Assembly: GCF_003124125.1 (NCBI RefSeq)
Contig: NZ_QCXQ01000001.1
Coordinates: 416,855 to 480,854 of the forward strand
Reading direction: 5' to 3'
DNA: 64,000 nt
Source of the DNA: Levilactobacillus bambusae
GTDB taxonomy: Bacteria > Bacillota > Bacilli > Lactobacillales > Lactobacillaceae
Shown here: one piece after another, positions 25,382 to 34,848 of the stretch
Layout: the number at the start of each line of letters is the position of its first letter
Numbering within the stretch: position 1 is the stretch's first letter
Position numbers and translations under genes: made by a program
The notes under the pieces: model-generated
Told to the model about the DNA's origin: nothing
The model's input: only the letters and a program-made list of their open reading frames with translations
Database searches by the model: none

Positions 25382-28042
25382 TTACTTCGCATCGTACCAA
25401 GTATCCCCATAGTGACTTTCAACCTTCAACGGAACATCGAGGTGAACGGCTGAATCCATAATGGACGGAACCAGTTTTTCTAACTGACTAATTTCTTCTT
25501 CCGGTGCTTCGAAAATCAATTCATCATGAACCTGTAGCAGCATGGTAGCTTGGTAATCCTTTAAGGCCTCCTGCATGTGGATCATTGCAATTTTAATAAT
25601 GTCGGCCGCACTACCTTGGATTGGTGTGTTCATGGCCGTACGTTCAGCAAACGACCGTTTATTGAAGTTCTTACTATTAATGTCTGGAAGGTACCGGCGC
25701 CGATGGGCGATCGTTTCAACGTAGCCCGTTTCTTCGGCCGCCTTGACAACGTCTTCCGTATACTTCTTAACGTCGGGATACTCCGCAAAGTACTTGTCGA
25801 TAAACGTTCGGGCATCCTTCCGGCTAATCCCAATGTTCTTTGATAGACCGTAATCACTAATCCCGTAAACAATCCCAAAGTTGACGGCCTTAGCCTGACG
25901 TCGAAGATCAGGCGTTACCTCATCATTCGAACTTAACCCAAAAATTCTTCTAGCCGTTGCGGCGTGGATATCTTCACCATTTTTAAAGGCATCCTGCATA
26001 TTTTGATCGTGTGAAATCGACGCTAACACCCGAAGCTCAATCTGAGAATAATCGGATGAAAAAATCTTCCATCCCTTATGCCGGGGAACGAAAGCCTGCC
26101 GAATCTGACGCCCTTCGTCAGAACGAACCGGAATGTTCTGTAAGTTTGGGTCAACGGATGATAACCGGCCAGTCTGCGTTAGCGTTTGTAAATAACGGGT
26201 GTGGACCTTATGATCAGTGGGGCTAATCACCTTTAATAGTCCCTCGACGTACGTATGCTGAATTTTTGTTATTTGGCGGTACTTTAAAATATTTTCAACA
26301 ATTGGGGCCTCTGCAGCCAGTTGTTCTAGCACATCCACTGAAGTTGAGTAACCCGTTTTAGTTTTCTTAAGCGGCGTCAGCCCCATTTGTTCAAACAGGA
26401 TGTGGCCGAGTTGTTTAGGTGACCCGATGTTGAATTCTTCCCCGGCCTCTTGATAAATCACCTGTTCTAGTTCCGCGATGCGTTCACTTAATTTGCTGCC
26501 CATGGCCTCTAACGTTTCCGCCTGCACCGTAATTCCTTCGATTTCCATCTGGGCTAAAATGACTGCAATGGGTAGCTCAATATCATAGTATAGTCGGGTT
26601 TGCTCGTGCCGATCCAACTCGTTTAATAATTGCTTTCTAAGGTCAGCGACTGCCTTTAATTTACGGGCCAGGTGCTCAAAGAAAACGAGGTCATCCATTG
26701 GAATTTCCCGCTTAGCCCCCCGACCATAGACAGCTTCATCGGTCGGAATTTGTTGATAACCATGTTCTTTAGCGACCTTCCCTAAATCATTGGAATTATC
26801 ATTGGTGTTCAACAAGTAGGAAACTAACAGCAAATCAAAGTCAACGTTTTTAAGGTCAACGCCTAACCGCCTTAATCCAACGTAAGTTCGTTTCGCATCG
26901 AAAACGTCCTTCTTGACTTCAGAATTCTCGAGGAGCCCCCGAATCTCTTGGCGCTTGATTAATGAAGCGTTACGACTCACAAACCAATGGCCGTCCTGAC
27001 CAATCGCAAACCCATTAATAGCTGAAGTATGGTAATTTTCATCAATCATTTCGAGATAAAAATCAACCGTTCCAGATAAATCGCCAAGCTGATCCAGGTT
27101 ATCCTCGGTCAATTCAGTGTACTTAATGGCTTCTGATTCGGCAACTGGCTTTGGTTCACCATCAGTCATTGGCATCCGGTTAAGGAAGGACTGAAAATTC
27201 ATTTTCTCATAAAAGGCAATGAGTTCTTCTCGGTGAATGCCATCGTACTTCGTATCTTCCAGACCAATCGTCAACGGAGCATCCCGAATAATCGTGGCGA
27301 GTTTTTTGCCCAGCAGCGCATTTTCCTTCCCGCTAATGAGGTGCTCCTTTAACTTTTTACCGGAAACTTCATCCAAGTGGTCGTAGACACCCTCAACACT
27401 CCCATAATCTTGAATTAAGGTTTGGGCAGTCTTTGGCCCGACCTTCTCAACGCCTGGATAATTATCAGAGGCATCCCCCTGAAGTGCTTTGACGTCAATA
27501 ATTTGAATTGGGGTAATTCCCATTGTCTCGTGGATCTTTACCGGGTTAAATAAGTCAACCTCCGTGACCCCACGTTTAGAGACTGCAACGGTCGTCTGAT
27601 CCGTTGCGAGCTGCTTAAGATCCCGATCACCTGTCACAATGGTCGTCGTATACCCAGCTTGATCTGCCTGACAGGCTAACGTCCCAATAATATCATCGGC
27701 TTCATAGTCCTTCAGTTCGTAGCTCTGGATGCCGCGGGCCGCTAATAAGTCATGAATAAAGGGCAGCTGTTCGGATAGTTCACTTGCCGTCTTATCCCGT
27801 TGGCCCTTATAATCCGAAAACATTTCCGTTCGGAAAGTTGTTTTACCAGCATCGAAAGCCACTAGCGCGTTCGTCGGGTTGACCTTAGCCAGCATGGTAT
27901 CAAGCATGGTATTAAAACCATAAATTGCGGTGGTATGCAATCCCTCTGCATTCGTAAACCGATCTAGCGATTTATATAATGCATAAAACGCCCGAAACGC
28001 AATACTGTTTCCGTCAATAAGCAATAGTCGCTTTTCTGCCAT
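25382..28042 (-). CDS. polA: DNA polymerase I
   Basis: An 886-residue polymerase for Okazaki fragment processing and repair. Domains: 5'-3' exonuclease (1-295, 'LLLIDGNSIAFRAFYAL', 'ALVAFDAGKTTFR'), an exonuclease-like domain (about 320-480), and polymerase (about 490-886) with motif A 'SSDYSQIELRVLA', motif B 'RRQAKAVNFGIVYG' and motif C 'LLQVHDELIFE'. The 3'-5' exonuclease carboxylates appear lost ('VDFYLEMIDENYH' instead of a DxE motif), as in Bacillus. The upstream ATG that would add 15 residues lacks a site; AAGGAGAG precedes ATG 28042. Confidence 0.97.
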   Translation of the reverse strand: MAEKRLLLIDGNSIAFRAFYALYKSLDRFTNAEGLHTTAIYGFNTMLDTMLAKVNPTNALVAFDAGKTTFRTEMFSDYKGQRDKTASELSEQLPFIHDLLAARGIQSYELKDYEADDIIGTLACQADQAGYTTTIVTGDRDLKQLATDQTTVAVSKRGVTEVDLFNPVKIHETMGITPIQIIDVKALQGDASDNYPGVEKVGPKTAQTLIQDYGSVEGVYDHLDEVSGKKLKEHLISGKENALLGKKLATIIRDAPLTIGLEDTKYDGIHREELIAFYEKMNFQSFLNRMPMTDGEPKPVAESEAIKYTELTEDNLDQLGDLSGTVDFYLEMIDENYHTSAINGFAIGQDGHWFVSRNASLIKRQEIRGLLENSEVKKDVFDAKRTYVGLRRLGVDLKNVDFDLLLVSYLLNTNDNSNDLGKVAKEHGYQQIPTDEAVYGRGAKREIPMDDLVFFEHLARKLKAVADLRKQLLNELDRHEQTRLYYDIELPIAVILAQMEIEGITVQAETLEAMGSKLSERIAELEQVIYQEAGEEFNIGSPKQLGHILFEQMGLTPLKKTKTGYSTSVDVLEQLAAEAPIVENILKYRQITKIQHTYVEGLLKVISPTDHKVHTRYLQTLTQTGRLSSVDPNLQNIPVRSDEGRQIRQAFVPRHKGWKIFSSDYSQIELRVLASISHDQNMQDAFKNGEDIHAATARRIFGLSSNDEVTPDLRRQAKAVNFGIVYGISDYGLSKNIGISRKDARTFIDKYFAEYPDVKKYTEDVVKAAEETGYVETIAHRRRYLPDINSKNFNKRSFAERTAMNTPIQGSAADIIKIAMIHMQEALKDYQATMLLQVHDELIFEAPEEEISQLEKLVPSIMDSAVHLDVPLKVESHYGDTWYDAK

Positions 28043-28156
28043 ATGTCTCTCCTTCCGCGAAATAAACCATTCCGCAAATCCGTTCAATTAAAGTTTCTAC
28101 CCCTTATTTTACCAAATTGCCCCCGTTAAAAACATTATTCCACCAAAGTTTCCCAT

Positions 28157-28183
28157 AAAAAAAGAACCATCCGGAGATGATCC
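28157..28183 (-). terminator. Terminator after the Bax inhibitor-1 family gene
   Basis: Minus strand AAGGATCATC / GATGGTTCTT stem of 10 pairs (two G-T) with a TCCG tetraloop and seven T residues, 15 bases after the stop codon. Confidence 0.85.
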
Positions 28184-28197
28184 TTCACTGCCTAAAA

Positions 28198-28887
28198 TTA
28201 ATTCCGATCGTTACCGAAGATTCCAAAAATTTGGAGAAGTTGCAAGAACAGATTAACAAAATCCAAGTATAACTGCAGAGCACCCGAAACCGCTAATCCA
28301 GTTGTCGTTTCTTCATTTCCATACTGCAAGTATAGGTTTCTTAACCGTTGAGTATCCGTTGCCGTCAAAATTGTAAAAATAATGACCGCAATGACAGAGA
28401 ACACTAATGAAATTAGTGAGTTTCGCAAAAATAGGTTAATTAACATGACGATGACCAAGGCAATTAGGGCGGCCGACGCTTGATTTCCCAGCTTAGAGAG
28501 ATCGCGTTTTGTCGTTAACCCCATTACCGCCATTGTAATGAATAAGATGGCACTGGATAAAAAGGCGGATGTAATTGCGGTTCCGCTATAGATTAGTGCA
28601 TAAATTGAAAATACCCCACCGGTAACCACCGCATAAACCATTAGTAGAACAAAAGCTAGTCCCGGGCGCTTCATGGCTTGTGCGTTAACGAAGAACGGAA
28701 GAACAAACCAGACGATGAGTGGCACCCAAATTCCCAAGCCGCTCAACTGAATGTGGGCAAATGACATTCCGTAAGCCGTAATAGCTGAAACAATAACGGC
28801 TAAGGTCATCCACCCAAACATCTTAGTTAAAAAGGCGTTTAACCCAACCTCGGCATTGACCGTTGGCCGCTGTTCAAAATTATTCAT
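28198..28887 (-). CDS. Bax inhibitor-1/YccA-family membrane protein
   Basis: A 229-residue integral membrane protein with seven predicted segments. The final portion 'LYLDFVNLFLQLLQIFGIFGNDRN' contains the conserved acidic residue of the BI-1 pore region. Bacterial members (YetJ) leak calcium or protons; the role in lactobacilli is unknown. It is monocistronic, between polA and a decayed gene, with its own terminator. Confidence 0.93.
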   Translation of the reverse strand: MNNFEQRPTVNAEVGLNAFLTKMFGWMTLAVIVSAITAYGMSFAHIQLSGLGIWVPLIVWFVLPFFVNAQAMKRPGLAFVLLMVYAVVTGGVFSIYALIYSGTAITSAFLSSAILFITMAVMGLTTKRDLSKLGNQASAALIALVIVMLINLFLRNSLISLVFSVIAVIIFTILTATDTQRLRNLYLQYGNEETTTGLAVSGALQLYLDFVNLFLQLLQIFGIFGNDRN

Positions 28888-28960
28888 AAACCTTCCCTCT
28901 TTCTAACAATCAATTTGCTAAATACCTGTTCATAGTTTAACAGACGCAAATGAAGAGTCA

Positions 28961-28995
28961 AATAATGGCTCACAAATCACTTACAAGCCATTATT
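28961..28995 (-). terminator. Possible terminator hairpin near the isochorismatase remnant
   Basis: AATAATGGCT / AGCCATTATT inverted repeat of 10 pairs with a 15-base loop. The T run after it on the minus strand is short, so this is a weak call. It may be the old terminator of the pseudogene. Confidence 0.4.
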
Positions 28996-29058
28996 AAACT
29001 CATTTCCGCTACTATCTGAATCACTCAGTTGCGTCATCAACTGGTCGGCCATAATAAC

Positions 29059-29373
29059 TTAGTGGTTCAGTTCGGCAACCGCCATCGCCCACGTTTTTTC
29101 GAACTAGCCACGCAGGGTTCCGCCACAACCTTAACGTTCAGGTGGCGTTCATATGCCGAAGCAGCCGTCTTAATGCACGTATTATTCAGGGTACAGCCCG
29201 TAATAACGCCGTTACGGACCTGAAACCAGTGAATTAAAGCCCCCAAATCGGTCCGTTGAAACGCAACTGGGGACCTCTTTGCGACTATAAACACGGAAAA
29301 ATCCGCTTAAAGAAATGGTTAGCTAACCAACGTGCACTCCCCCTATGACAATCAAAGCACAGGAGTTCATCAT
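29059..29373 (-). pseudogene. Isochorismatase-family cysteine hydrolase, decayed
   Basis: Minus-strand translation begins at 29373 with MMNSCALIVI, the usual first strand of isochorismatase/nicotinamidase proteins, but soon meets a stop. A second frame (29067-29294) gives 'VITGCTLNNTCIKTAASAYE' and 'VKVVAEPCVAS', the catalytic-cysteine (about 29195) and C-terminal motifs. A shift into a third frame then gives FEKTWAMAVAELNH and a stop at 29059-29061. Only about 315 bases remain of an expected 540-580, so the middle with the catalytic Asp and Lys region is deleted. Function is lost. Confidence 0.75.
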
Positions 29374-29409
29374 GTTAATCTCCCAATTCAAGTCATCACT
29401 TGTAAGCCA

Positions 29410-29456
29410 AAAGTGGCCCCTGAGATTGAATCGGAATCCAAAATCAGGGGCCACTT
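29410..29456. terminator. Perfect inverted repeat, probable terminator downstream of murC
   Basis: AAGTGGCCCCTGA (29410-29422) and TCAGGGGCCACTT (29444-29456) form 13 perfect pairs with a 21-base loop. On the minus strand four T residues follow, so it could end the sftA-murC transcript about 50 bases after the murC stop. The weak T run leaves other RNA-structure roles open. Confidence 0.5.
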
Positions 29457-29504
29457 CAACTGAGATGACAATTTTTTTAAGGCAACGTTTAACTTTTTGA
29501 TTCT

Positions 29505-30836
29505 CTAACTATTGTTTAACGTTGAATTACTCAGTAAATCTTCGTAAACTCGTTCGTATTTTTGGATGTCGCCGGCACCCATAAAAATAACGACTGCATT
29601 ATGGAAATTCAATAGCGGCGAAACATCATCCAGGGTAATGACTTGGCCGCCCTTAGAAATTTTTGCACCCAAGTCCTCACTTGAGACATCCCCACTCTTT
29701 TCACGTGGTGAACTATAAATGGGGGTCAAGAAGACCTGATCAGCTAAATTCAGGCTTTCCGCAAATTCGTCCATTAATGCAATGGTCCGGCTAAACGTAT
29801 GGGGTTGGAAGACAGCGACAATTTCTTTGTTGGGATACTGTTGCCGAGCCGCGTCTAGCGTTGCCTTAATTTCTGATGGGTGGTGGGCATAGTCATCGAT
29901 AATGGTCATGTCCGCAATGGTCCGTTCCGTAAACCGGCGTTTAACCCCTTGAAAAGTTAACAGTTCCCGCCGAATTTCGTTTAGATCAACCTCTTCAAAG
30001 TAGGCAACCGCAATCACTGCTAACGTATTCAAAACGTTATGTTCACCGAACAAGTGAATTTCAAATTCGCCTAAATCTTTGTCCTGGTAGGTAACATGAA
30101 ACTTAGATCCCTGCGTTGTCCGCTTAATATCTACCGCTTGGAAATCATCATTATCGCTCGTTCCGTAGTAGTAAACCGGGGTTTTAGTTTCTAGCTTCCG
30201 CAGGTAAGGATCGTCACCCCAGGCAACGATTCCCTTTTGCACTTGGTTAGCAAAGGTTTCGAACGCACTAAAGTAGTCATCCTTGTCCTGATAGTAGTCG
30301 GGATGGTCAAAATCAATGTTGGTCATAATGGCGTAATCTGGGTATGTTGCCAGAAAATGGCGCCGATATTCATCCGCTTCGTAGACGAAGAATCGGGCGT
30401 TAGGGGTTCCCTTTCCCGTTCCATCCCCAATTAAGTAGGAGGTTGGGGCCACGCCGCTTAAAACGTGGGCCAGCAAACCAGTTGTACTTGTTTTTCCATG
30501 GGCCCCGGCTACCCCGATACTAGTTGTATCCTTAATTAATTGACCCAAGAATTCATGATACCGATACACCGTTAGACCCATTTCATGGGCTTTCTTAATT
30601 TCAGGGTGGTCATCATTAAATGAATTTCCCGCAATCACCGTTAATCCATCATGAATGTGATCAACGTTAAAATCGTAAACCGGAATCCCATCATCCTCTA
30701 ATCCACGCTGCGTAAACGTATACTGTGAAATATCAGAACCCTCAACTTGAAAGCCCTTATCGTGTAAAATTCGTGCCATCGCGCTCATTCCCGAGCCCTT
30801 AATTCCAACGAAGTAGTACGTGGTTTCTTTATCCAT
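29505..30836 (-). CDS. murC: UDP-N-acetylmuramate--L-alanine ligase
   Basis: A 443-residue Mur ligase that adds L-Ala to UDP-MurNAc in the cytoplasm. N-terminal Rossmann motif '[16 protein letters not shown]' (about 10-25), ATP loop '[17 protein letters not shown]' (about 108-124), '[11 protein letters not shown]' and '[15 protein letters not shown]' are diagnostic of MurC. It follows sftA by about 95 bases, the arrangement also found in Bacillus (ytpS-murC). Confidence 0.97.
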   Translation of the reverse strand: MDKETTYYFVGIKGSGMSAMARILHDKGFQVEGSDISQYTFTQRGLEDDGIPVYDFNVDHIHDGLTVIAGNSFNDDHPEIKKAHEMGLTVYRYHEFLGQLIKDTTSIGVAGAHGKTSTTGLLAHVLSGVAPTSYLIGDGTGKGTPNARFFVYEADEYRRHFLATYPDYAIMTNIDFDHPDYYQDKDDYFSAFETFANQVQKGIVAWGDDPYLRKLETKTPVYYYGTSDNDDFQAVDIKRTTQGSKFHVTYQDKDLGEFEIHLFGEHNVLNTLAVIAVAYFEEVDLNEIRRELLTFQGVKRRFTERTIADMTIIDDYAHHPSEIKATLDAARQQYPNKEIVAVFQPHTFSRTIALMDEFAESLNLADQVFLTPIYSSPREKSGDVSSEDLGAKISKGGQVITLDDVSPLLNFHNAVVIFMGAGDIQKYERVYEDLLSNSTLNNS

Positions 30837-30930
30837 GGAAAAATCCTCTTTTCTAACCAGTTTTTTTTAATTATTTAGGGTCTTGACCCTAGAACACTCT
30901 AAAGATGATTTTAATACGAGCAACCCCACG

Positions 30931-33519
30931 CTAAAAACTTGATTTTTCAGATTGATGGGGTGCCGACTGCTGTAACTCAGCAAGGTCAGCTGATTCGAAG
31001 TAAACGTCCCTTGGTTTTGATCCCTGCTGGGCCGAAACATATCCATGTTTCTCCAAGTCATCAATTAATTTGGCCGCTCGGTTGTAGCCAATTGAGAAAA
31101 TTCGCTGAAGCTTTGATGTTGAAACGGTATCCTCATCGGCAATAAACTGTAAGACCTCAGGGAACAACTCGTCTTGATTTTCGACTTCAGTTTCGTGCTC
31201 CAGAAGGCTCTTAGGGGAAAATGCGTACTGGGGCTTCCCCTGGGTTCTAACAAAGTTCGTGATTAAATCCACTTCATCATCGGCGTATGCACCTTGGAGC
31301 CGGACCGCTTGACTGGACCCGTTCCCCATGTACAGCATATCACCACGGCCAAGGAGCCGTTCTGCACCACCCTGATCAAGGATGGTCCGTGAATCAACCT
31401 GGCTTGAAACCATGAAGGCAATCCGAGTTGGAATATTATTCTTAATCATTCCCGTAATGACATCTACACTAGGGCGTTGGGTTGCAACAATCAGGTGAAT
31501 TCCAGCCGCCCGTGCCTTTTGGGTAATTCGGGCAATATAATCCTGAACTTCGCTCGTTGCTTCCATCATTAAATCAGCTAACTCATCAATAATGATCACG
31601 ATGTACGGCATTTTCAGGCCGGGTTCATCATTTGCATCAGCCCGGTCATTAAACTGTTCAATCTTCCGAACCCCAGCCGCTGCCAGCCTTTCGTACCGCT
31701 GATCCATTTCCTTTGCCGCCCACTTAAGGGCCGCCGAAGCCGTTCTAGAATCCGAAATAACGGGCGCAATTAAATGAGGAATCCCATTGTACGGCGCCAT
31801 TTCAACGGCCTTCGGGTCAATAAGCAGGAGCTTGACCTGTTGGGGGGTGGCTTTGTATAAAATGGAAAGTAACAGTGAGTTAATGAAAACGGACTTTCCT
31901 GAGCCGGTTGCACCAGCAATTAAGCCGTGCGGCATCTTGCGCAGATCCGTAATTTGCGGTTCCCCGTTTAAATCGACCCCAAGTGCAATCGTTAACGGTG
32001 ACTCACTCTCCTGGAACTTAGGGGTGTTGACAACCTCAGACAGCATAACTGGCCGGGCCTTCGGATTAGGTATTTCAATTCCCACCGTTGATTTTCCAGG
32101 AATCGGGGCTTCAATCCGGATGTCCTTCGCAGCCAACGCCAACTTTAAGTCGTCCATCAAATTCGTAATCTTATTGACCTTAACACCAAGCGCTAAATGA
32201 ATTTGAAACTGGGTTACCGTTGGCCCAATCGTCCAGTCCGACACCTCGGCCTTAACGTTAAAGGCACTTAAGGTCTGATCTAAGATGTCCACTTGGTGTT
32301 CAATCCAATCATCCATTTGGTCATCATCTTGGGTTACGGGAGGGGTCAATAAATCAATGCCCGGAAATTCATATCCGTGACCGTCTTCCCGCAGGGCCGG
32401 TTGGGGCTGTTCAACAATATCAGGCTGATCCGACTCACGATTAAATAATGCCAAATCACGTTGGTCGTTTTCCTCATCAGACATAATATCGCCTAACCCA
32501 TGACCTAAGCCCCGTGGTTTAACCGACTTAGCCGCATGAATTCGGGCTTTAGGCTGCTTAGATGCAGATGATGACTCTGGTTTTGTGGTCGGTTCATTTG
32601 TTTCGACCGTTTCAGATTTCTGACCTAATATCATCGATTCAGAAACGTCTAAGTCACCGGATAAAGTTGTCGTAGAATCGGACTGTTCACCCTCCCCTAT
32701 TATCGGAGTTGCCGCTGCAATTTCACTTTCCTCCGTTGCATAGGCCACACTCTGGCTCTCCACGATTGGTTCGTCAACCACGGTTTGGTCCGACGAAACG
32801 TCACTAACTGACTCTTCCGTCTCTTCTTCACATTCCACCGGTTGGGTTTGATCATCAGTGGGACTGACGATCTCATTAGATAGGGACTCGCTAGTGGTCC
32901 CTGTGGCCTCCTTAGGCGTCTGTGCTGCTAAACTAGTTGCCAACCGTGTCACTTCATCTTCATCCGGCAAAATAAGTTCTGCTTGCTGGTTAAGTGGAGT
33001 GGCATCTAGTTCCAAGGTAGTCGGTTGCTCATTAGAGGCTACTGGTGTTCCTGTTTCTGATTGTTCATCGACCGTAGGAGCAAACGTTAAAGTTGACTGC
33101 GGCTGCTCTGAAATCACGGTATTGAAGTCAAAAAGCAGGACCTGGTCATCTGGCTTATGTAAATGCCGAACAAGTGACTGATAGCCAATCTCTGGTCGTT
33201 TAATCCGGGGTTTCGTGACTAACTGGGCTGGAATTTTAGTTGGGGTAAACGGCCGGGTGTAGTTTGCTGCATCTTCCGTTAACTCACCCCGGGTTTTTGC
33301 TGTGGTTCCCGACGTTTTAGTCTGGTCTGCCACTTTCGGTGTTAATTGAGCCCGTTTATTGACCGAAGTCGGGTTAGTGGCGGGTGTCTTCTTCACGGAT
33401 CCTTCTTCACGTTTAAAGGGTGACGTGCTTCGTTCCGATTCATTCGGTGTCCGACGTTGTTTTGGTTCCGTTCTGCCCGCAAATTTGCGATAAAAAGCAG
33501 GGCCATCATAATGATTCAT
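30931..33519 (-). CDS. sftA: DNA translocase SftA (soluble FtsK/SpoIIIE family)
   Basis: An 862-residue FtsK-family motor. No N-terminal membrane segments are seen; instead residues about 1-370 are hydrophilic and rich in S, T, E, Q and P, a linker-like region. The FtsK alpha, beta and gamma parts follow: 'DDWIEHQVDILDQTLSAFNV' onward, Walker A 'IAGATGSGKSVFINSLL' (about residue 545), Walker B 'YIVIIIDELADLMM', and a C-terminal gamma winged helix ('TSKLQRIFSIGYNRAAKLIDDLE'). A soluble form next to ytpR and murC matches B. subtilis SftA, which clears DNA from the septum. The start at 33519 follows AAAGGA. Confidence 0.9.
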   Translation of the reverse strand: MNHYDGPAFYRKFAGRTEPKQRRTPNESERSTSPFKREEGSVKKTPATNPTSVNKRAQLTPKVADQTKTSGTTAKTRGELTEDAANYTRPFTPTKIPAQLVTKPRIKRPEIGYQSLVRHLHKPDDQVLLFDFNTVISEQPQSTLTFAPTVDEQSETGTPVASNEQPTTLELDATPLNQQAELILPDEDEVTRLATSLAAQTPKEATGTTSESLSNEIVSPTDDQTQPVECEEETEESVSDVSSDQTVVDEPIVESQSVAYATEESEIAAATPIIGEGEQSDSTTTLSGDLDVSESMILGQKSETVETNEPTTKPESSSASKQPKARIHAAKSVKPRGLGHGLGDIMSDEENDQRDLALFNRESDQPDIVEQPQPALREDGHGYEFPGIDLLTPPVTQDDDQMDDWIEHQVDILDQTLSAFNVKAEVSDWTIGPTVTQFQIHLALGVKVNKITNLMDDLKLALAAKDIRIEAPIPGKSTVGIEIPNPKARPVMLSEVVNTPKFQESESPLTIALGVDLNGEPQITDLRKMPHGLIAGATGSGKSVFINSLLLSILYKATPQQVKLLLIDPKAVEMAPYNGIPHLIAPVISDSRTASAALKWAAKEMDQRYERLAAAGVRKIEQFNDRADANDEPGLKMPYIVIIIDELADLMMEATSEVQDYIARITQKARAAGIHLIVATQRPSVDVITGMIKNNIPTRIAFMVSSQVDSRTILDQGGAERLLGRGDMLYMGNGSSQAVRLQGAYADDEVDLITNFVRTQGKPQYAFSPKSLLEHETEVENQDELFPEVLQFIADEDTVSTSKLQRIFSIGYNRAAKLIDDLEKHGYVSAQQGSKPRDVYFESADLAELQQSAPHQSEKSSF

Positions 33520-33619
33520 TCGGATCCGATTCCTTTCAAAATACAATTCAATTCACAATAGGTAAAAGGCACAAAAGAAGCCAGGAACATTAGATGTGCC
33601 CGGCCAGTTCAGATCTTAT

Positions 33620-34261
33620 TTAGGATTCGAACAAACTTTCTGCTCGTTCAAAGTCAAACGCTTCGCCAACGGGTTGATAATCATCTGGTAAAATTAAAGC
33701 TCCAGGCCGTTGTGGTGCGTTTTTAATCTGCAATTCTCTGCCTGAACAAATCATACCATTACTTTCAACCCCACGCAATTCACCCGGCCAAATAATCTCG
33801 CCGTTTGGCATCATTGCTCCTGGCACGGCAACCACGACTTTAATATCCGCTTTCATGTTAGGCGAACCACTGACAATTTGCAGGGTTTTTCCCCCACCAA
33901 TTTCAGTTTCGGTTACCAACAGGTGGTCAGATTTTGGGTGGGCAACGGCTGATTTAACCACCCCTACGATAAACTTAGATTGCATGTCAGCCACTAGCTC
34001 ACCATCAAACCCGGCCTGCACTAACGCCGCATTCAACGCCGCTACTTCGTCAGTCGGGAGAATTAACTGTCCGTTTCCCGTAAGCTTTGGTAAAATTTTT
34101 GAAACATTAAAAAAATTATAACCAGTCGTTTGATTGGTTTTAACATCGTAAATCCGGACAATATCCTGCTGGCGAACGCTCGCTTGCTCTTCAGCGTCGG
34201 GACCAACAATGGTAATTAAGGTATCCCCTAATTCACCCGGATTATAACTGGTAATTAACAT
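33620..34261 (-). CDS. ytpR: YtpR-family protein: DUF4479 plus tRNA-binding domain
   Basis: A 213-residue protein. The N-terminal part (1-85) is DUF4479; residues about 95-200 form an OB-fold tRNA-binding domain like that of PheT/MetG, with 'FIVGVVKSAVAHPKSDHLLVTE', 'QIVSGSPNM', 'GMICSGRELQI'. It is a free-standing module of unknown cellular role. It precedes sftA as in Bacillus. Confidence 0.93.
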   Translation of the reverse strand: MLITSYNPGELGDTLITIVGPDAEEQASVRQQDIVRIYDVKTNQTTGYNFFNVSKILPKLTGNGQLILPTDEVAALNAALVQAGFDGELVADMQSKFIVGVVKSAVAHPKSDHLLVTETEIGGGKTLQIVSGSPNMKADIKVVVAVPGAMMPNGEIIWPGELRGVESNGMICSGRELQIKNAPQRPGALILPDDYQPVGEAFDFERAESLFES

Positions 34262-34396
34262 CTAAACACCCTTCCTCGTCTAAAACTATCTGCTAACTAT
34301 TATACCAAGAAATTGGCGCAATTTTTCGTTTCGTGTGAAATTTATAGGATTCATTGGTATACTAAGGATAAATCATCTCGAAAGCGAGGTTTTACT

Positions 34397-34756
34397 ATGG
34401 GAGCTAAAAACGAACAGCTTTATCAGCTTAGCTTAACGGGTATCATTGCAGCGGTCATCGGCTACATTATCAGCCAATTTATTAGCAAACCGCAGCGACT
34501 CTCACCTGAAGCCATTCTAACTGAAGTGAAGAAGGCCTTTCGAGCGGAAGCACCCGTAGAGGGCACCTGGATTCAAACCCATGCCGTTCCCTTTCAAAAA
34601 TTTGCTCTAAAGACCGACGTTTACTACGGTGGCATTACCCGGTATGAGGACGATGAATTAGTGACCTATGAATTCATTGCGGATGCCAAAACAGGCAGTA
34701 TCCTTGATGTTCACCGGACGGACCAACCGACTTCAACTAAAATAACACTCGCCTAA
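34397..34756 (+). CDS. Membrane-anchored PepSY-like domain protein
   Basis: A 119-residue protein with one N-terminal membrane segment (about 12-29, 'LTGIIAAVIGYIISQFI') and a PepSY-type domain: 'VKKAFRAEAPVEGTWIQ', 'YYGGITRYEDDELVTYEFIADAKTGSILDV'. PepSY domains are thought to inhibit or modulate secreted proteases. A longer in-frame start at 34313 lacks a binding site, while GCGAGGT precedes ATG 34397. It is transcribed divergently from ytpR. Confidence 0.8.
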   Translation: MGAKNEQLYQLSLTGIIAAVIGYIISQFISKPQRLSPEAILTEVKKAFRAEAPVEGTWIQTHAVPFQKFALKTDVYYGGITRYEDDELVTYEFIADAKTGSILDVHRTDQPTSTKITLA

Positions 34757-34785
34757 AGCGACTCCGCCTTAAGCAGGCCCGACTA

Positions 34786-34835
34786 AATAAAGCAGACCGG
34801 GCAATCCACTTACGGATTGCCCGGTCTGCTTTATT
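34786..34835. terminator. Bidirectional terminator between the PepSY gene and trmB
   Basis: A 22-pair perfect stem (34786-34807 with 34814-34835) with a 6-base loop ACTTAC. T-rich on both outer sides, so it can serve both converging genes. Confidence 0.92.
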
Positions 34836-34848
34836 CGTTCAATTTGTT

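Noticed and set aside
24518-28042. Loss of polymerase I proofreading as a novelty
   Set aside because: The missing 3'-5' exonuclease carboxylates are normal for Bacillus and lactobacillar PolA.
28984-29055. 23-codon open frame (MADQLMTQLSD...) next to the isochorismatase remnant
   Set aside because: No ribosome binding site and low-complexity tail; likely decayed DNA.
31787-32200. 137-codon open frame antisense to sftA
   Set aside because: Overlaps the conserved motor domain of SftA; explained by codon bias of the real gene.
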